Below, piece after piece: positions 17,152-25,907 of a stretch of 64,000 nucleotides of DNA. The stretch comes from JACVRW01 sp963837445 (GTDB lineage: Bacteria; Actinomycetota; Thermoleophilia; Solirubrobacterales; Thermoleophilaceae). The position numbers were made by a program, and so were the translations under genes. Positions within the stretch are counted from its first letter, which is position 1; each line of letters opens with the position of its first letter. The notes beneath the pieces are model-generated. The model worked only from the letters and a program-made list of their open reading frames with translations. It was not told where the DNA came from and searched no databases. The DNA is taken from NCBI GenBank assembly GCA_963837445.1, contig CAWINK010000002.1, positions 372,001-436,000 on the forward strand, given 5' to 3'.

Positions 17152-18318
17152 ATGTCGTTGCGCTTCACAACAGCGGGCGAATCCCACGGTCCGGGGCTCA
17201 CCGCCATCGTCGAGGGCCTCCCGGCCGGGCTCGAACTGCGCCCGGAGGACATCGACCGGGACCTCGGCCGGCGACAGCTCGGGCACGGCCGGGGCGGGCG
17301 CATGAAGATCGAGAAGGACCGCGCCAAGGTCACAGCGGGAGTCCGCCACGGGCGCACGCTCGGCAGCCCGGTGGCGATGTGGATCGAGAACCGCGACTAC
17401 CAGAACTGGGAGGAGCGGATGAACCCGTGGCCGGTGGACGCCGAGGTGGACGAGGTCCATCTCCCGCGGCCCGGACACGCCGACCTCGCCGGCATCCAGA
17501 AGTACGGGCACACCGACGTCCGCAACGTCCTCGAGCGCGCGTCGGCGCGGGAGACCGCCGCGCGGGTGGCGGCGGGCGGGCTCGCCAAGACGTTCCTGCG
17601 CGAGCTCGGCGTGGAGGTGCGCTCGCACGTCACGCGCATCGGCACCGTCACGGCGCCGGCCCGCGAGTCGCTGCGCCCGGCGGACTTCGAGGGCGTGGAC
17701 GAGTCGCCGGTGCGCTCGCTGGACGCCTCCGCGAGCGACGCGATGGTGGCGGAGATCGACGCCGCGCGAAAGGCCAACGAGTCACTCGGCGGCGAGTTCG
17801 AGGTGATCGCCTTCGGGCTGGTGCCCGGCATCGGCTCGCACATCTCCTGGGAGGAGCGCCTCGACGGGCGGCTCGCGCAGGCGATCATGTCGATCCAGGC
17901 GTTGAAGGGGGTCGGCATCGGGGACGGCTTCGCGCTGGCGGAGCGCGTGGGCTCGAAGGCGCACGACGAGATCTTCTGGTCGGACGAGCGTGGCTACAAC
18001 CGCGAGACCAACCGCGCGGGCGGGATCGAGGGCGGAATGACGACGGGCGACGCGGTTGTGGTCGTGGGCGCCATGAAGCCGCTGCCGACCTTGACGAAGC
18101 CGCTGCGCTCGGTTGACACCGAGACGAAGGAGCCCGCACAGGCGCTGCGGGAGCGCACCGACTCGTGCACCGTGCCGGCCGCCGGCGTGGTGGGGGAGGC
18201 GATGGTGGCGCTCGTGCTTGCGGCGGCGTATCGCGAGAAGTTCGGCGGCGATCACCTGGACGACGCGAAGGCAGCGCTCGGAGCGTACGAACAGCGCATC
18301 GGCTGGAGGCGCGCATAG
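17152..18318 (+). CDS. aroC: Chorismate synthase
   Basis: 388 aa from ATG 17152 (a GTG 9 nt earlier is less likely, as the family starts MxLRFxTAGESHGP). Signatures: FTTAGESHGPGLTAIVEGLP near 5-24, the FMN-binding RGGRMKIEKDRA-type stretch near 41-56, HADLAGIQKYGHTDVRNVLERASARETAARVA and, near the end, the third signature GMTTGDAVVVVGAMKPLPT. It converts EPSP to chorismate using reduced FMN. It heads aroC-aroKB-aroQ-pepP; the next gene starts 5 nt after its stop. A strong inverted repeat directly upstream may control it. Confidence 0.95.
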   Translation: MSLRFTTAGESHGPGLTAIVEGLPAGLELRPEDIDRDLGRRQLGHGRGGRMKIEKDRAKVTAGVRHGRTLGSPVAMWIENRDYQNWEERMNPWPVDAEVDEVHLPRPGHADLAGIQKYGHTDVRNVLERASARETAARVAAGGLAKTFLRELGVEVRSHVTRIGTVTAPARESLRPADFEGVDESPVRSLDASASDAMVAEIDAARKANESLGGEFEVIAFGLVPGIGSHISWEERLDGRLAQAIMSIQALKGVGIGDGFALAERVGSKAHDEIFWSDERGYNRETNRAGGIEGGMTTGDAVVVVGAMKPLPTLTKPLRSVDTETKEPAQALRERTDSCTVPAAGVVGEAMVALVLAAAYREKFGGDHLDDAKAALGAYEQRIGWRRA

Positions 18319-18323
18319 CACTC

Positions 18324-19823
18324 GTGCTCGTGGGTTTCATGGGCGCCGGCAAGTCCACGGGCGCCCGCTCGCTCGCCGCCGAGCTCGGTGCGGAGGCGCT
18401 CGACTGCGACCGCGAGCTCGAGCGGCGGCTCGGCGAGCCGGTCGAGTCCTACTTCGACAGGGAGGGCGAGGACGCGTTTCGCGCGCGTGAGGAGGAGGTG
18501 ACGCTCGAGCTTCTGTCCCGACCCGACGCCGGTGTGATCGCGCTGGGCGGCGGTGCCCTCGGCTCGGAGCGGGTTCGCGGCGCGCTCGCGTCGCACACGG
18601 TCGTGCACCTGGAGGTCGAGCCGGAGGAGGCGTGGCGGCGGGCGTCCGGCAAGGGCCGGCCGCTCGCGCGCGACCGCGGCCGCTTCGCCCAGCTGCACGG
18701 CGACCGCTCCGCCGTCTACGCCTCGGTGGCCGACGCGGTGCTGCCGCCCTGCGATCGCGACGCCCTTCGGCGCGCCCTGCCGGCGCTGCGCGCGCTCGGC
18801 GAGGCGCCGGCCGGCACCCGGCTCGTGTGGGCAGCGGCGTCGTCGGGCGAGTACCCGGTGTTCCTGGGCCACGGGCTGATCGCCTCGGGCTTCTTCCACC
18901 CGGGCGATGGCCGCCGGCTGGTGGTCACGGACGAGAATGTTGCGCGCGCGCAGCCGTTCACGGGGGACGGGCGGATCGTCTCGATGGCCGGCGAGGAGCA
19001 CAAGTCGATCCACGCGGCCGAGTTCGTGCTCCGCGCCCTGGCGGAGGCCGGGGCCGAGCGAGGCGACATCGTCGTGGCGGTGGGCGGGGGCGTGGTCGGG
19101 GACCTCGCCGGCTTCTGCGCAGCCGTCTACCAGCGCGGGATGCGCCACGTGCAGGTGCCGACCACTCTGGTGGCGCAGGTGGACTCCGCCTACGGGGGCA
19201 AGACGGGCGTGGATCTCCCGGAGGGCAAGAACTACGTGGGCGCCTTCCACCAGCCGTCGGCGGTGCTGTGCGACCCGGCCGCGCTCGAGACCCTGCCGCC
19301 GGAGGAGCTCGCCGCTGGCTACCCAGAGGTGGTGAAGACCGCCCTGATCGCCGGCGGGCCGCTGTGGGCGCGCGTGCGGCAGGGCGGCGAGGTCGATGCC
19401 GAGGTGATCCTCGGCTGCGTTCGAACGAAGCTCGCGGTGGTGGCCGAAGACGAGCGGGACGCCGGCCGCCGCCAGGTGCTCAACCTGGGCCACACGATCG
19501 GGCACGCGATCGAGGCCGCCACCGGATACACGCGCTACCGGCACGGGGAGGCGGTGGCGATCGGCATGCTTGCGGCGCTGCGGCTCTCCGGACGGGAGGC
19601 CCTGAGGACCGAGGTGGCAGAGCTGCTCGCCGCGCGCCGGCTGCCGACGACCTTCTCGGGCGCGTCCGTGGACGATGTGGTGGAGCTGGTGGCCCGCGAC
19701 AAGAAGCGCTCCGGCGGGCGGGTACCGTTCGTGCTCGTGGAGGCTCCAGGAGAGGTCAGCCCGGGTCACGAGGTCGCCCCCGACGACCTGCGTATCGCGG
19801 TGGAGGAGGTGCACGCCGAATGA
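18324..19823 (+). CDS. aroKB: Bifunctional shikimate kinase / 3-dehydroquinate synthase fusion
   Basis: About 499 aa. Residues 1-165 are shikimate kinase: P-loop GFMGAGKST near 4-12, DCDRELERRLGEPV with substrate Asp near 35, ALGGGALGS near 75, and the lid RPLARDRGRF. Residues about 170-499 are 3-dehydroquinate synthase: VTDENV, VAVGGGVVGDLAGFCAAVYQRG, PTTLVAQVDSAYGGKTGVD, then the zinc ligands in YPEVVKTALI, LNLGHTIGHAIE and RHGEAVAIG. Two steps of the pathway are thus on one chain, as in a few other bacteria. I chose GTG 18324. An ATA at 18315 overlaps the aroC stop (ATAG) behind a GGAGG, so an unusual earlier start is conceivable. aroQ overlaps its stop. Confidence 0.93.
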   Translation: MLVGFMGAGKSTGARSLAAELGAEALDCDRELERRLGEPVESYFDREGEDAFRAREEEVTLELLSRPDAGVIALGGGALGSERVRGALASHTVVHLEVEPEEAWRRASGKGRPLARDRGRFAQLHGDRSAVYASVADAVLPPCDRDALRRALPALRALGEAPAGTRLVWAAASSGEYPVFLGHGLIASGFFHPGDGRRLVVTDENVARAQPFTGDGRIVSMAGEEHKSIHAAEFVLRALAEAGAERGDIVVAVGGGVVGDLAGFCAAVYQRGMRHVQVPTTLVAQVDSAYGGKTGVDLPEGKNYVGAFHQPSAVLCDPAALETLPPEELAAGYPEVVKTALIAGGPLWARVRQGGEVDAEVILGCVRTKLAVVAEDERDAGRRQVLNLGHTIGHAIEAATGYTRYRHGEAVAIGMLAALRLSGREALRTEVAELLAARRLPTTFSGASVDDVVELVARDKKRSGGRVPFVLVEAPGEVSPGHEVAPDDLRIAVEEVHAE

Positions 19824-20260
19824 GGCACCGCGTGGAGGTGATGCACGGAGTGAACTTCGACGTGCTCGGCAGCCGCAACGCCGACCACTACGGCGGCCTC
19901 ACGCTCGCGGCGCTCGAGGTCAAGGTGAAGGCCTTCACGCGCGAGCTCGAGATGGAGGTGAGCTTCTCCCAGACGAACCACGAAGGTGAGTACGTCGAGC
20001 GGCTGCACCGCGCGGGCGAGAGCGCCGATGGGCTCGTGCTGAACCCGGGCGCCTGGACGCACTACTCGTACGCGATCCGTGACGCGCTCGAGGTTGCCGG
20101 ATTACCGGCAGTCGAGGTGCACCTGTCCGCCGTCGACCACCGCGAGGAGTGGCGGCGCGCCTCGGTGATCCGTGACCTCTGTATAGGCGCGATCCAGGGG
20201 AGGGGCGTGGACGGTTACCGCGATGCGCTCGAGATGCTGAAGGAGCGGCTCGAGGCATGA
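19820..20260 (+). CDS. aroQ: 3-dehydroquinate dehydratase, type II (divergent)
   Basis: 146 aa, normal type II length. The usual GPNLNLLG start is replaced by VMHGVNFDVLGSRNADHYGG, but the catalytic Arg and Tyr (SR, HYGG) are there. NPGAWTHYSYAIRDAL carries the Asn and His of the family's NPGAxTHxSxAxRDA motif. VEVHLSAVDHREEWRRASV corresponds to the second conserved His loop (normally EVHxSNxxxREEFR). It dehydrates 3-dehydroquinate, completing the shikimate cassette. ATG overlaps the aroKB stop and its own stop overlaps pepP (ATGA at both ends), so translation is coupled. Confidence 0.88.
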   Translation: MRHRVEVMHGVNFDVLGSRNADHYGGLTLAALEVKVKAFTRELEMEVSFSQTNHEGEYVERLHRAGESADGLVLNPGAWTHYSYAIRDALEVAGLPAVEVHLSAVDHREEWRRASVIRDLCIGAIQGRGVDGYRDALEMLKERLEA

Positions 20261-21315
20261 GCAGGACCGATCGGCTCGTCGAGCTCCTCGAGGCGAAGGG
20301 CCTGGATTCCCTCCTGGTCACCGACCTGATGAACGTGCGCTACCTCACGGGCTTCACAGGGTCAAACGGCGCCTGCGTCGTCACCCCGGACGAGCGCCTC
20401 TTTTTCACGGACTTCCGGTATGTGGAGCAGGCGCGCAGCCAGGTGCCGGAGTACGAGCGCATCGAGGCCGGCCGCGACATGCTCGGGGACCTGTCGGGCC
20501 GGCTGCGCGGACGCGCCGGGTTCGACGACGACGAGCTCAGCGTGGCCGCCCACGCCAAGCTCGCCGATAAGGCCGGGCCCGACGTGGAGCTGGCGCCGGC
20601 GGGTGGGCTCGTGGAGCAACTGCGCGCCGTCAAGGACGCGGATGAGGTGGCCTCGATGCGCGCCGCGGCGGAGTTTTCCACCGCGGCGTACGAGTTGCTC
20701 CGCGAGCGCGGGCTGGCCGGGCGCACGGAGCGCGAGGTGGCGATCGAGCTCGTGCGCTTCATGGAGGACTCCGGGGCCGAGGGCCCGTCCTTCCCGCCGA
20801 TCGTGGCGGCTGCGGACTACGGGGCGCGTCCGCACGCGGTCCCACGCGACCTCGAGATCCCGAGAGACACCCTCGTGGTGATCGACATGGGTGCGATGGT
20901 GGACGGCTACTGCTCGGACTGCACCCGGACGCTGGCCACCGGCTCGCCCGACGACGGCGCGCTCGAGGCCTATGAGCTCGTGCTGCGCGCCCAGACGGAG
21001 GCGCTCGGCGCCACGAAGGCGGGCGCGGCGTACAGGGACGTGGACGCCGTGGCGCGCGAGATCATCGACGCGGCGGGCCACAAGGACCACTTCGGCCATG
21101 GGCTGGGCCACGGTGTCGGCCTCGAGGTGCACGAGGCCCCGCGGCTCGGAAAGACTGCCGAGGGCGCGCTCGTGGCGGGCAACGCCGTGACCGTTGAGCC
21201 GGGCGTCTACCTACCCGGCGAATTCGGCGTGCGGATCGAGGACCTCGTGATCGTGACCGACGGCGAGCCCGACATCCTCACGGGCTTCCCGAAGGAACTG
21301 GTCACAGTCGGCTGA
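20257..21315 (+). CDS. pepP: Xaa-Pro aminopeptidase / prolidase, M24B family
   Basis: 352 aa: a creatinase-like N-terminal domain (about 1-125) and a pita-bread catalytic domain. Metal ligands are visible: Asp in VVIDMGAMVDGYCSDCTRT (near 208-226), His in GHGLGHGVGLEVHEAP (near 280-295), and the two Glu in VTVEPGVYLPGEFGVRIEDLV. It cleaves bonds next to proline in peptides, in the cytoplasm. In many Gram-positive-type genomes this gene lies beside aroQ and efp; here it follows aroQ, and efp is 17 kb away. Confidence 0.92.
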   Translation: MSRTDRLVELLEAKGLDSLLVTDLMNVRYLTGFTGSNGACVVTPDERLFFTDFRYVEQARSQVPEYERIEAGRDMLGDLSGRLRGRAGFDDDELSVAAHAKLADKAGPDVELAPAGGLVEQLRAVKDADEVASMRAAAEFSTAAYELLRERGLAGRTEREVAIELVRFMEDSGAEGPSFPPIVAAADYGARPHAVPRDLEIPRDTLVVIDMGAMVDGYCSDCTRTLATGSPDDGALEAYELVLRAQTEALGATKAGAAYRDVDAVAREIIDAAGHKDHFGHGLGHGVGLEVHEAPRLGKTAEGALVAGNAVTVEPGVYLPGEFGVRIEDLVIVTDGEPDILTGFPKELVTVG

Positions 21316-22016
21316 TGGTCCTGGCCGCCCTGGCGGCTCTGGTCGGGGCAGCCGTGCAGTCGGCCAGCGGCTTCGGCTTCGCGCTGGTGCTCTCGCCGGC
21401 GTTGTTCGCGGTGATGGAGCCCGCCGAGGCCGTGACGGTGCTGCTTGCGCTCGGGGCCGCGCTGAACGTGCTCGTTCTGCTCGAGCGCCACGACGCACGC
21501 TGGTCACGCCTCCCGCCGCTGATCCTCCCCGCGCTGCCGGGGCTGGCGGTCGGCGCCGTGATACTCGCCGCGCTCTCGCGCGAAGCGCTCCAGGTCGGGG
21601 TGGGGGTGGCGGTGATCGCGGCAGGGCTGTGGCAGCTGCGCCACCGCGCCGCCGCGGCCCGCGTGCCCGCAACCGTTGCGGGATTTCTGAGCGGCGTGCT
21701 CACCACCTCGATCAGCATCAGCGGTCCCCCGCTGGTGCTCTGGCTCGAGGCGCAGGAGCTGCGGCCGGCCGAGTTCCGCGCCACGCTTGCCGCAGCGTTC
21801 CTCGCCCTCAACCTCGCGGGCTGGGCGGTGCTCGGCATCGCGGGCGACGCGACGGCCGATCCCGGTGAGCTGCTCCTGCTGCTCGGGCTGGTGCTCGCCG
21901 GCTACGTGCTGGGGGCGTTCGCCTTCCGGCGCCTCGACCACGAGCGCTTCTACAGGGTGGTGCTTGTGCTGGTGCTCGTGACCGGCGCGGCGAGCGTGGT
22001 GGCCGGGCTGGCGTAG
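21315..22016 (+). CDS. TSUP family membrane permease (TauE/SafE-like)
   Basis: 233 aa, very hydrophobic, with about 7-8 membrane segments. The TSUP pattern appears at the start (VQSASGFGFALVLSPALF near 16-33) and in the repeated half (VAGFLSGVLTTSISISGPPLVLWL near 121-144), where S-G-x-x-T-x-S-x-x-GPP is typical. The family moves sulfite, sulfonates or other small anions; the substrate here is unknown. Its start overlaps the pepP stop (TGATGG), so it is at the end of the aro-pepP transcript. Confidence 0.88.
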   Translation: MVLAALAALVGAAVQSASGFGFALVLSPALFAVMEPAEAVTVLLALGAALNVLVLLERHDARWSRLPPLILPALPGLAVGAVILAALSREALQVGVGVAVIAAGLWQLRHRAAAARVPATVAGFLSGVLTTSISISGPPLVLWLEAQELRPAEFRATLAAAFLALNLAGWAVLGIAGDATADPGELLLLLGLVLAGYVLGAFAFRRLDHERFYRVVLVLVLVTGAASVVAGLA

Positions 22017-22046
22017 CTCTCGAATCGCGACTACGCTCGATCGCCT

Positions 22047-24461
22047 ATGGGTTACTGCCCAAGGACGGGCACGGCCGCTGCGGCAATCATCGGCTCACTG
22101 TTGGTTGCGGCGTCTGCAGGAGCGAGCCAAACCGTGACCGCGGCCAGCTCCGTGGCGCGCCCTTGCCACCGCGACGTGGCCTCCTCGGCGAACGGCCGCG
22201 ACCTGGTCCGCACGAGGGCACGGTCGCGGAGCATCGTGAGCGCGCGCCTCGCCTCGCATGGGGACTGGGACATCGCGATCTTCGGCGCCAGGGGCCGCCT
22301 TGTGGCCGGCTCGGCTTCCTTCGGGGGCAACGAGCTCGCGGAGGGATTCGTGCGCAAGGGCGAGCGCCTCACCATCCAGTCCTGTCGCTTCCGCGGCAAC
22401 GCGGGAAGCGCACGGGTGTCGATCCACTTCACCCGCCTCGTGAAGCGCCAGCGCGGCGCCCTTCAGGTCGTGGACGTGGCCACCGGCACGCGTACCGACA
22501 AGGAGCGCCTCCAGACGCTCGGGCTCGACCTCACGGAGCACGGTGGCGCGAAGTCGCTCGAGGTCGTGCTTCATGGCCGCGCCGACGCCCGCAGGCTGCG
22601 CCGTGCGGGATTCCGGTACACGGTCCGCATTGCGGACCTGGCCGCGCATACCCGTCGCAACCAGCGGCTCGACGCTCGCCACGCCCGCGCGACAGCGGCG
22701 TCCCGCCTTCCGAGCAGGCGCGACAGCTACCGGCGCCTGCCGGACTACGACCTCGAGATGAAGCAGCTGGCGATGCGGTATCCGTCGCTCGTGCGGCCGA
22801 TCACGCTGAACCACGAGAGCGTGCTCGGCCGTGACGTGAACGGCCTCGAGATCACCACCAATGCGCAGAGCCCTGGGGATGGGAAGCCGATCTTCCTGAA
22901 CATGGGCGTGCACCATGCCCGCGAGTGGCCCTCGTCGGAGCACGCGATCGAGTTCGCCTACGACCTGCTGCGCAGCTACGGGAGGGACCCGCGAGCGACG
23001 CAGCTGGTCCAGACCACGCGCACGATCGTCGTGCCGGTCGTGAACCCGGACGGGTTCAACATCTCGCGCGAGGCGGCCCCGCTGGGCGACTTCTCGCTGT
23101 TCGACTACGAGATGAAGCGCAAGAACTGCCGTGTCTCGCAGACCACCCCCAAGAAGTACACGCGCGGCACATGTGACGACAGCAAGGCCGGGAGCCTGCG
23201 CGGTACCGACCCGAACCGCAACTACGGCGGGCTCTGGGGCGGCAGCGGCGCGAGCTTGAACTGGTCCGACGAGACGTTCCGCGGCGATGCTCCGTTCTCG
23301 GAGCCGGAGGTGCAGAACGTCCGCGAGCTGATCGCCTCGCGGCAGGTGACCAACCTGATCACGAACCACACGTACTCGAACCTGGTCCTGCGCCCGCCGG
23401 GCGTGGCCGACTTCGGCTTCCCGCTCGACGAGCCGGCCTACAGGGCGCTGGGCGCGTCGCTGGCGGCGCACAACGGCTACTCGAACAATCCGGGCTTCGG
23501 CCTCTACGACACGACCGGGTCGACCGAAGACTGGAGCTTCTGGTCCACGGGCGGCTTCGCGTTCACGTTCGAGATCGGCCCGGACGAGTTCCACCCGCCG
23601 TACGCGAGGGGGGTGGAGGCCGAGTACGTCGGCCTGGCCCCGGCGGCGGGCGCCGGGAAGGGCGGCAACCGGGAGGCGTACTACACGATGCTCCAGGCCA
23701 CCGCCAACGCCGCGCTTCACTCCGTGATCGAGGGCGCGGCGCCTGCCGGCTCCACGCTGCGGATATCGAAGACGTTCCGGACGTCGACCTCGCCCGTGTG
23801 GCAGGACGACTTCGGCAACATCATCCGCGACCCGATTCAGTTCACGGACACGCTGACCTCAGAGCTGCAGACGACCGGACCCACGTTCGCGTGGCACGTG
23901 AACCCGTCCACGCGGCCGATCGTGGCCGGACGCGACGGGCGTGACCCGACCGGGCCGCCCCAGGCGGGCATCACGTTCGCGAACCCGGCCGGGATCCCGG
24001 CGGAGAACGTGAACTACCCGCCGGGCGGCGCGGTCGAGGCGATCCCCTTCACGGTGAAGGGGCAGGCCGACGGGATCGACAACGGACGTATGACCGTCCA
24101 CATCGAGTGGGCGAACCCGGGAACCGACTGGGACATCTACGTGATCGGCCCGAACGGCCAGATCGTCTCGCAGTCGGCCTCCTTCGGAGACACAAACGAG
24201 GACGCGTCGCTGTCTGATCCGCCGCCGGGCAACTACACGGTGCACGTGATCAACTACGACCAGGTCTCGAAGGCGCCCGACGACTGGACGGGCGGGCGCG
24301 TGAGCTTCAGCTCGCCGAACCCGAAGGTCGTGACCGGGACCAAGGAGAGCTGGACCCTCTCCTGCCTGGACGCAAACGGTCGCGTCAAGGCGACGCGCCA
24401 GGTGATCGTGGACCGCGGCCAGCGCGCCAACGTCGGCAACGCCTGCACTCGTTCGAAGTAG
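22047..24461 (+). CDS. Secreted zinc carboxypeptidase, M14 family
   Basis: 804 aa. The N-terminus is signal-like (AAAAIIGSLLVAASAGASQ). The M14 domain (about residues 225-560) has the zinc motif MGVHHAREWPSSEH (HxxE), a Gly/Asp-rich DPNRNYGGLWGG, the second His in ITNHTYSN and the catalytic Glu in FTFEIGPDEFHPP. Around it lie two related beta domains: near residues 65-130 (DWDIAIFGARGRLVAGSASF) and near 685-760 (DWDIYVIGPNGQIVSQSASF). The protein probably trims peptides outside the cell. Starts at ATG 22047. Downstream is a long palindrome, probably a terminator. No operon partner is evident. Confidence 0.9.
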   Translation: MGYCPRTGTAAAAIIGSLLVAASAGASQTVTAASSVARPCHRDVASSANGRDLVRTRARSRSIVSARLASHGDWDIAIFGARGRLVAGSASFGGNELAEGFVRKGERLTIQSCRFRGNAGSARVSIHFTRLVKRQRGALQVVDVATGTRTDKERLQTLGLDLTEHGGAKSLEVVLHGRADARRLRRAGFRYTVRIADLAAHTRRNQRLDARHARATAASRLPSRRDSYRRLPDYDLEMKQLAMRYPSLVRPITLNHESVLGRDVNGLEITTNAQSPGDGKPIFLNMGVHHAREWPSSEHAIEFAYDLLRSYGRDPRATQLVQTTRTIVVPVVNPDGFNISREAAPLGDFSLFDYEMKRKNCRVSQTTPKKYTRGTCDDSKAGSLRGTDPNRNYGGLWGGSGASLNWSDETFRGDAPFSEPEVQNVRELIASRQVTNLITNHTYSNLVLRPPGVADFGFPLDEPAYRALGASLAAHNGYSNNPGFGLYDTTGSTEDWSFWSTGGFAFTFEIGPDEFHPPYARGVEAEYVGLAPAAGAGKGGNREAYYTMLQATANAALHSVIEGAAPAGSTLRISKTFRTSTSPVWQDDFGNIIRDPIQFTDTLTSELQTTGPTFAWHVNPSTRPIVAGRDGRDPTGPPQAGITFANPAGIPAENVNYPPGGAVEAIPFTVKGQADGIDNGRMTVHIEWANPGTDWDIYVIGPNGQIVSQSASFGDTNEDASLSDPPPGNYTVHVINYDQVSKAPDDWTGGRVSFSSPNPKVVTGTKESWTLSCLDANGRVKATRQVIVDRGQRANVGNACTRSK

Positions 24462-24482
24462 CCGCGCCCGCGCGGCGGTTCG

Positions 24483-24589
24483 AACAGCAGCATTGAGGGA
24501 TGGCCCGATGCCAGGTGGGGCATCTCGGTTGCGCATAGCGCAACTTGGATGCCCCACCTGAGGGTGACCACCCCTTCACTGCTGCTGTT
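24483..24589. repeat. 107-nt near-palindromic intergenic element
   Basis: Outer arms AACAGCAGC (24483-24491) and GCTGCTGTT (24581-24589) flank two 20-nt partly pairing stretches. The core is CAGGTGGGGCATC (24512-24524), 4-nt side, TTGCGC-ATA-GCGCAA, 4-nt side, GATGCCCCACCTG (24548-24560). Symmetric around 24536. It sits between the M14 gene and imuB. It may be a terminator, a mobile palindrome remnant or a regulatory RNA structure; there is no T-tract. Confidence 0.8.
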
Positions 24590-24639
24590 AGACACGCCAC
24601 CCACCTCGCAACCCACCTTGCACGCCGCCGACCTGGATG

Positions 24640-24653
24640 CGAACATGTGTTCG
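24640..24653 (+). promoter_or_regulatory. LexA (SOS) box at imuB start
   Basis: CGAACATGTGTTCG: a perfect palindrome matching the actinobacterial/Gram-positive LexA box CGAAC-N4-GTTCG. It ends 3 nt before the preferred imuB ATG (24657), and an in-frame ATG (24645) lies inside it. The identical 14-mer precedes dnaE2. Confidence 0.85.
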
Positions 24654-24656
24654 ATC

Positions 24657-25907
24657 ATGGTGGTCTGCGTCCTTTACCCCCGCTTCGAGCTCCTCGCGGC
24701 GCTCGGCGACCGGCGCGCCCTGCTATCCGAGCCGGCCGCGCTGGCGCCCGAGGCGGGGCGGGAGCAGGTGGTGGGCGAGGTGTCCGCGCCCGCCGAGGCG
24801 TTCGGCGTGGTGCGCGGGATGCGGCTGGGGGAGGCCATGTCGCGCTGCCATGGGCTGCGGCTCGTGCCTCCAGACCCCGAGGGGGTGCGCTCGCTCTGGG
24901 GTGCGGTGCTCGACCGGCTCGAGGGGATCGGGGCCGAGCTGGAATCCGACCACGCGGGTGCTGCCTTCTTCGTGGCCGGGGGCCTCGAGGGGATCCACGG
25001 CGGTGATCTCGCGGGCGTGCTGGCGGCCGCCCGCCGGGCGCTCGGGGCGGGCGCCCGCTTCGGAGCGGCGCCGAGCCGCTTCGCGGCGCACGCGGCCGCG
25101 TTCCAGGCGCGGGCGCGGCGTCGAGGCGGACCCCCCGGGTCCGCTCCCAGCCCCGCCTCGCGGCCTCGAACCACCTTCAATGCTGTGGTTGTAGAGCCCG
25201 AGCAAGCGCGCGACTTCCTCGCCCCGCTGCCGGTCGGCCTCCTGCGCACCCGTCCCGAGCTGCAGGCGCTGCCCGAGGTGCTCGAGCGGCTCGGCATCCG
25301 CACGCTCGGAGAGCTGGCTGCGCTGCCGTCGCGCGCGGTGGCCGAGCGCTTCGGGCACCCGGGGCTGCTGGCGCTCGACCTCAGCCGTGGTCGGGACACC
25401 CCGCTCGAGCCTCGCCGGCCGTCCGAGCCGGTGGTCGAGCGGCTCGACCTGCCGGAGGCTGCCTCGGGCCAGCAGCTGGAGCGAGCGCTCGAGCTGCTCA
25501 TCGCGCGCGTGCTCGCCCGGCGCGAACGCCGTGGGCGCTCGCTGCGCGCGCTCGCCGTGTCCGCCCGCTTCGTGGCCGGCGGCACCTGGCGCACGGCGGT
25601 CACGCTGCGTCACGCAAGTGCGGAGCCGGCCCGCATCCGGCTGGCGCTGGCGCAGAAGCTGGCCGAGCTGCCGGCGCCCTCGGAGTCGCTGGCGCTCGAG
25701 GTCGAGGCGTTCGGCCCGCCGGCGCAAGACCAGGGGCGCCTGCTCGACGAGGCGGACTCGGTGCGCCACGCGCGCCTGGGAGAGGCAGTTCGCCAGGCCC
25801 GTCAGGCGGCCGGGGCGGACGCCGCCCTGCGCGTCCTCGACGTGGATCCCGACTCGCGCATTCCCGAGCGCCGTGCGGTGCTCGCGCCGTTCCCGGACGC
25901 GTCGTGA
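24657..25907 (+). CDS. imuB: Mutasome protein ImuB (inactive Y-family polymerase homologue)
   Basis: 416 aa from ATG 24657 (MVVCVLYPRFELLAALG); an ATG at 24645 lies within the LexA box. Like other ImuB, the first palm strand lacks the catalytic DxD of active Y polymerases (here VVCVLYPRF). The fingers/thumb pattern is kept: VVRGMRLGEAMSRCHGLRLV, PLPVGLLRT, LGIRTLGELAALPSRAVAERFG. The C-terminal ImuB domain follows. ImuB bridges DnaE2 and the beta clamp during translesion synthesis. An atypical stretch at about residues 155-180 (RRRGGPPGSAPSPASRPRTT) is encoded by DNA with an 8-bp palindrome. The stop overlaps the next gene. Confidence 0.9.
   Translation: MVVCVLYPRFELLAALGDRRALLSEPAALAPEAGREQVVGEVSAPAEAFGVVRGMRLGEAMSRCHGLRLVPPDPEGVRSLWGAVLDRLEGIGAELESDHAGAAFFVAGGLEGIHGGDLAGVLAAARRALGAGARFGAAPSRFAAHAAAFQARARRRGGPPGSAPSPASRPRTTFNAVVVEPEQARDFLAPLPVGLLRTRPELQALPEVLERLGIRTLGELAALPSRAVAERFGHPGLLALDLSRGRDTPLEPRRPSEPVVERLDLPEAASGQQLERALELLIARVLARRERRGRSLRALAVSARFVAGGTWRTAVTLRHASAEPARIRLALAQKLAELPAPSESLALEVEAFGPPAQDQGRLLDEADSVRHARLGEAVRQARQAAGADAALRVLDVDPDSRIPERRAVLAPFPDAS

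Noticed and set aside
24475..24500. GGTTCGAA as a tRNA T-arm
   Set aside because: No acceptor, D or anticodon arms around it; it belongs to the large palindrome region.
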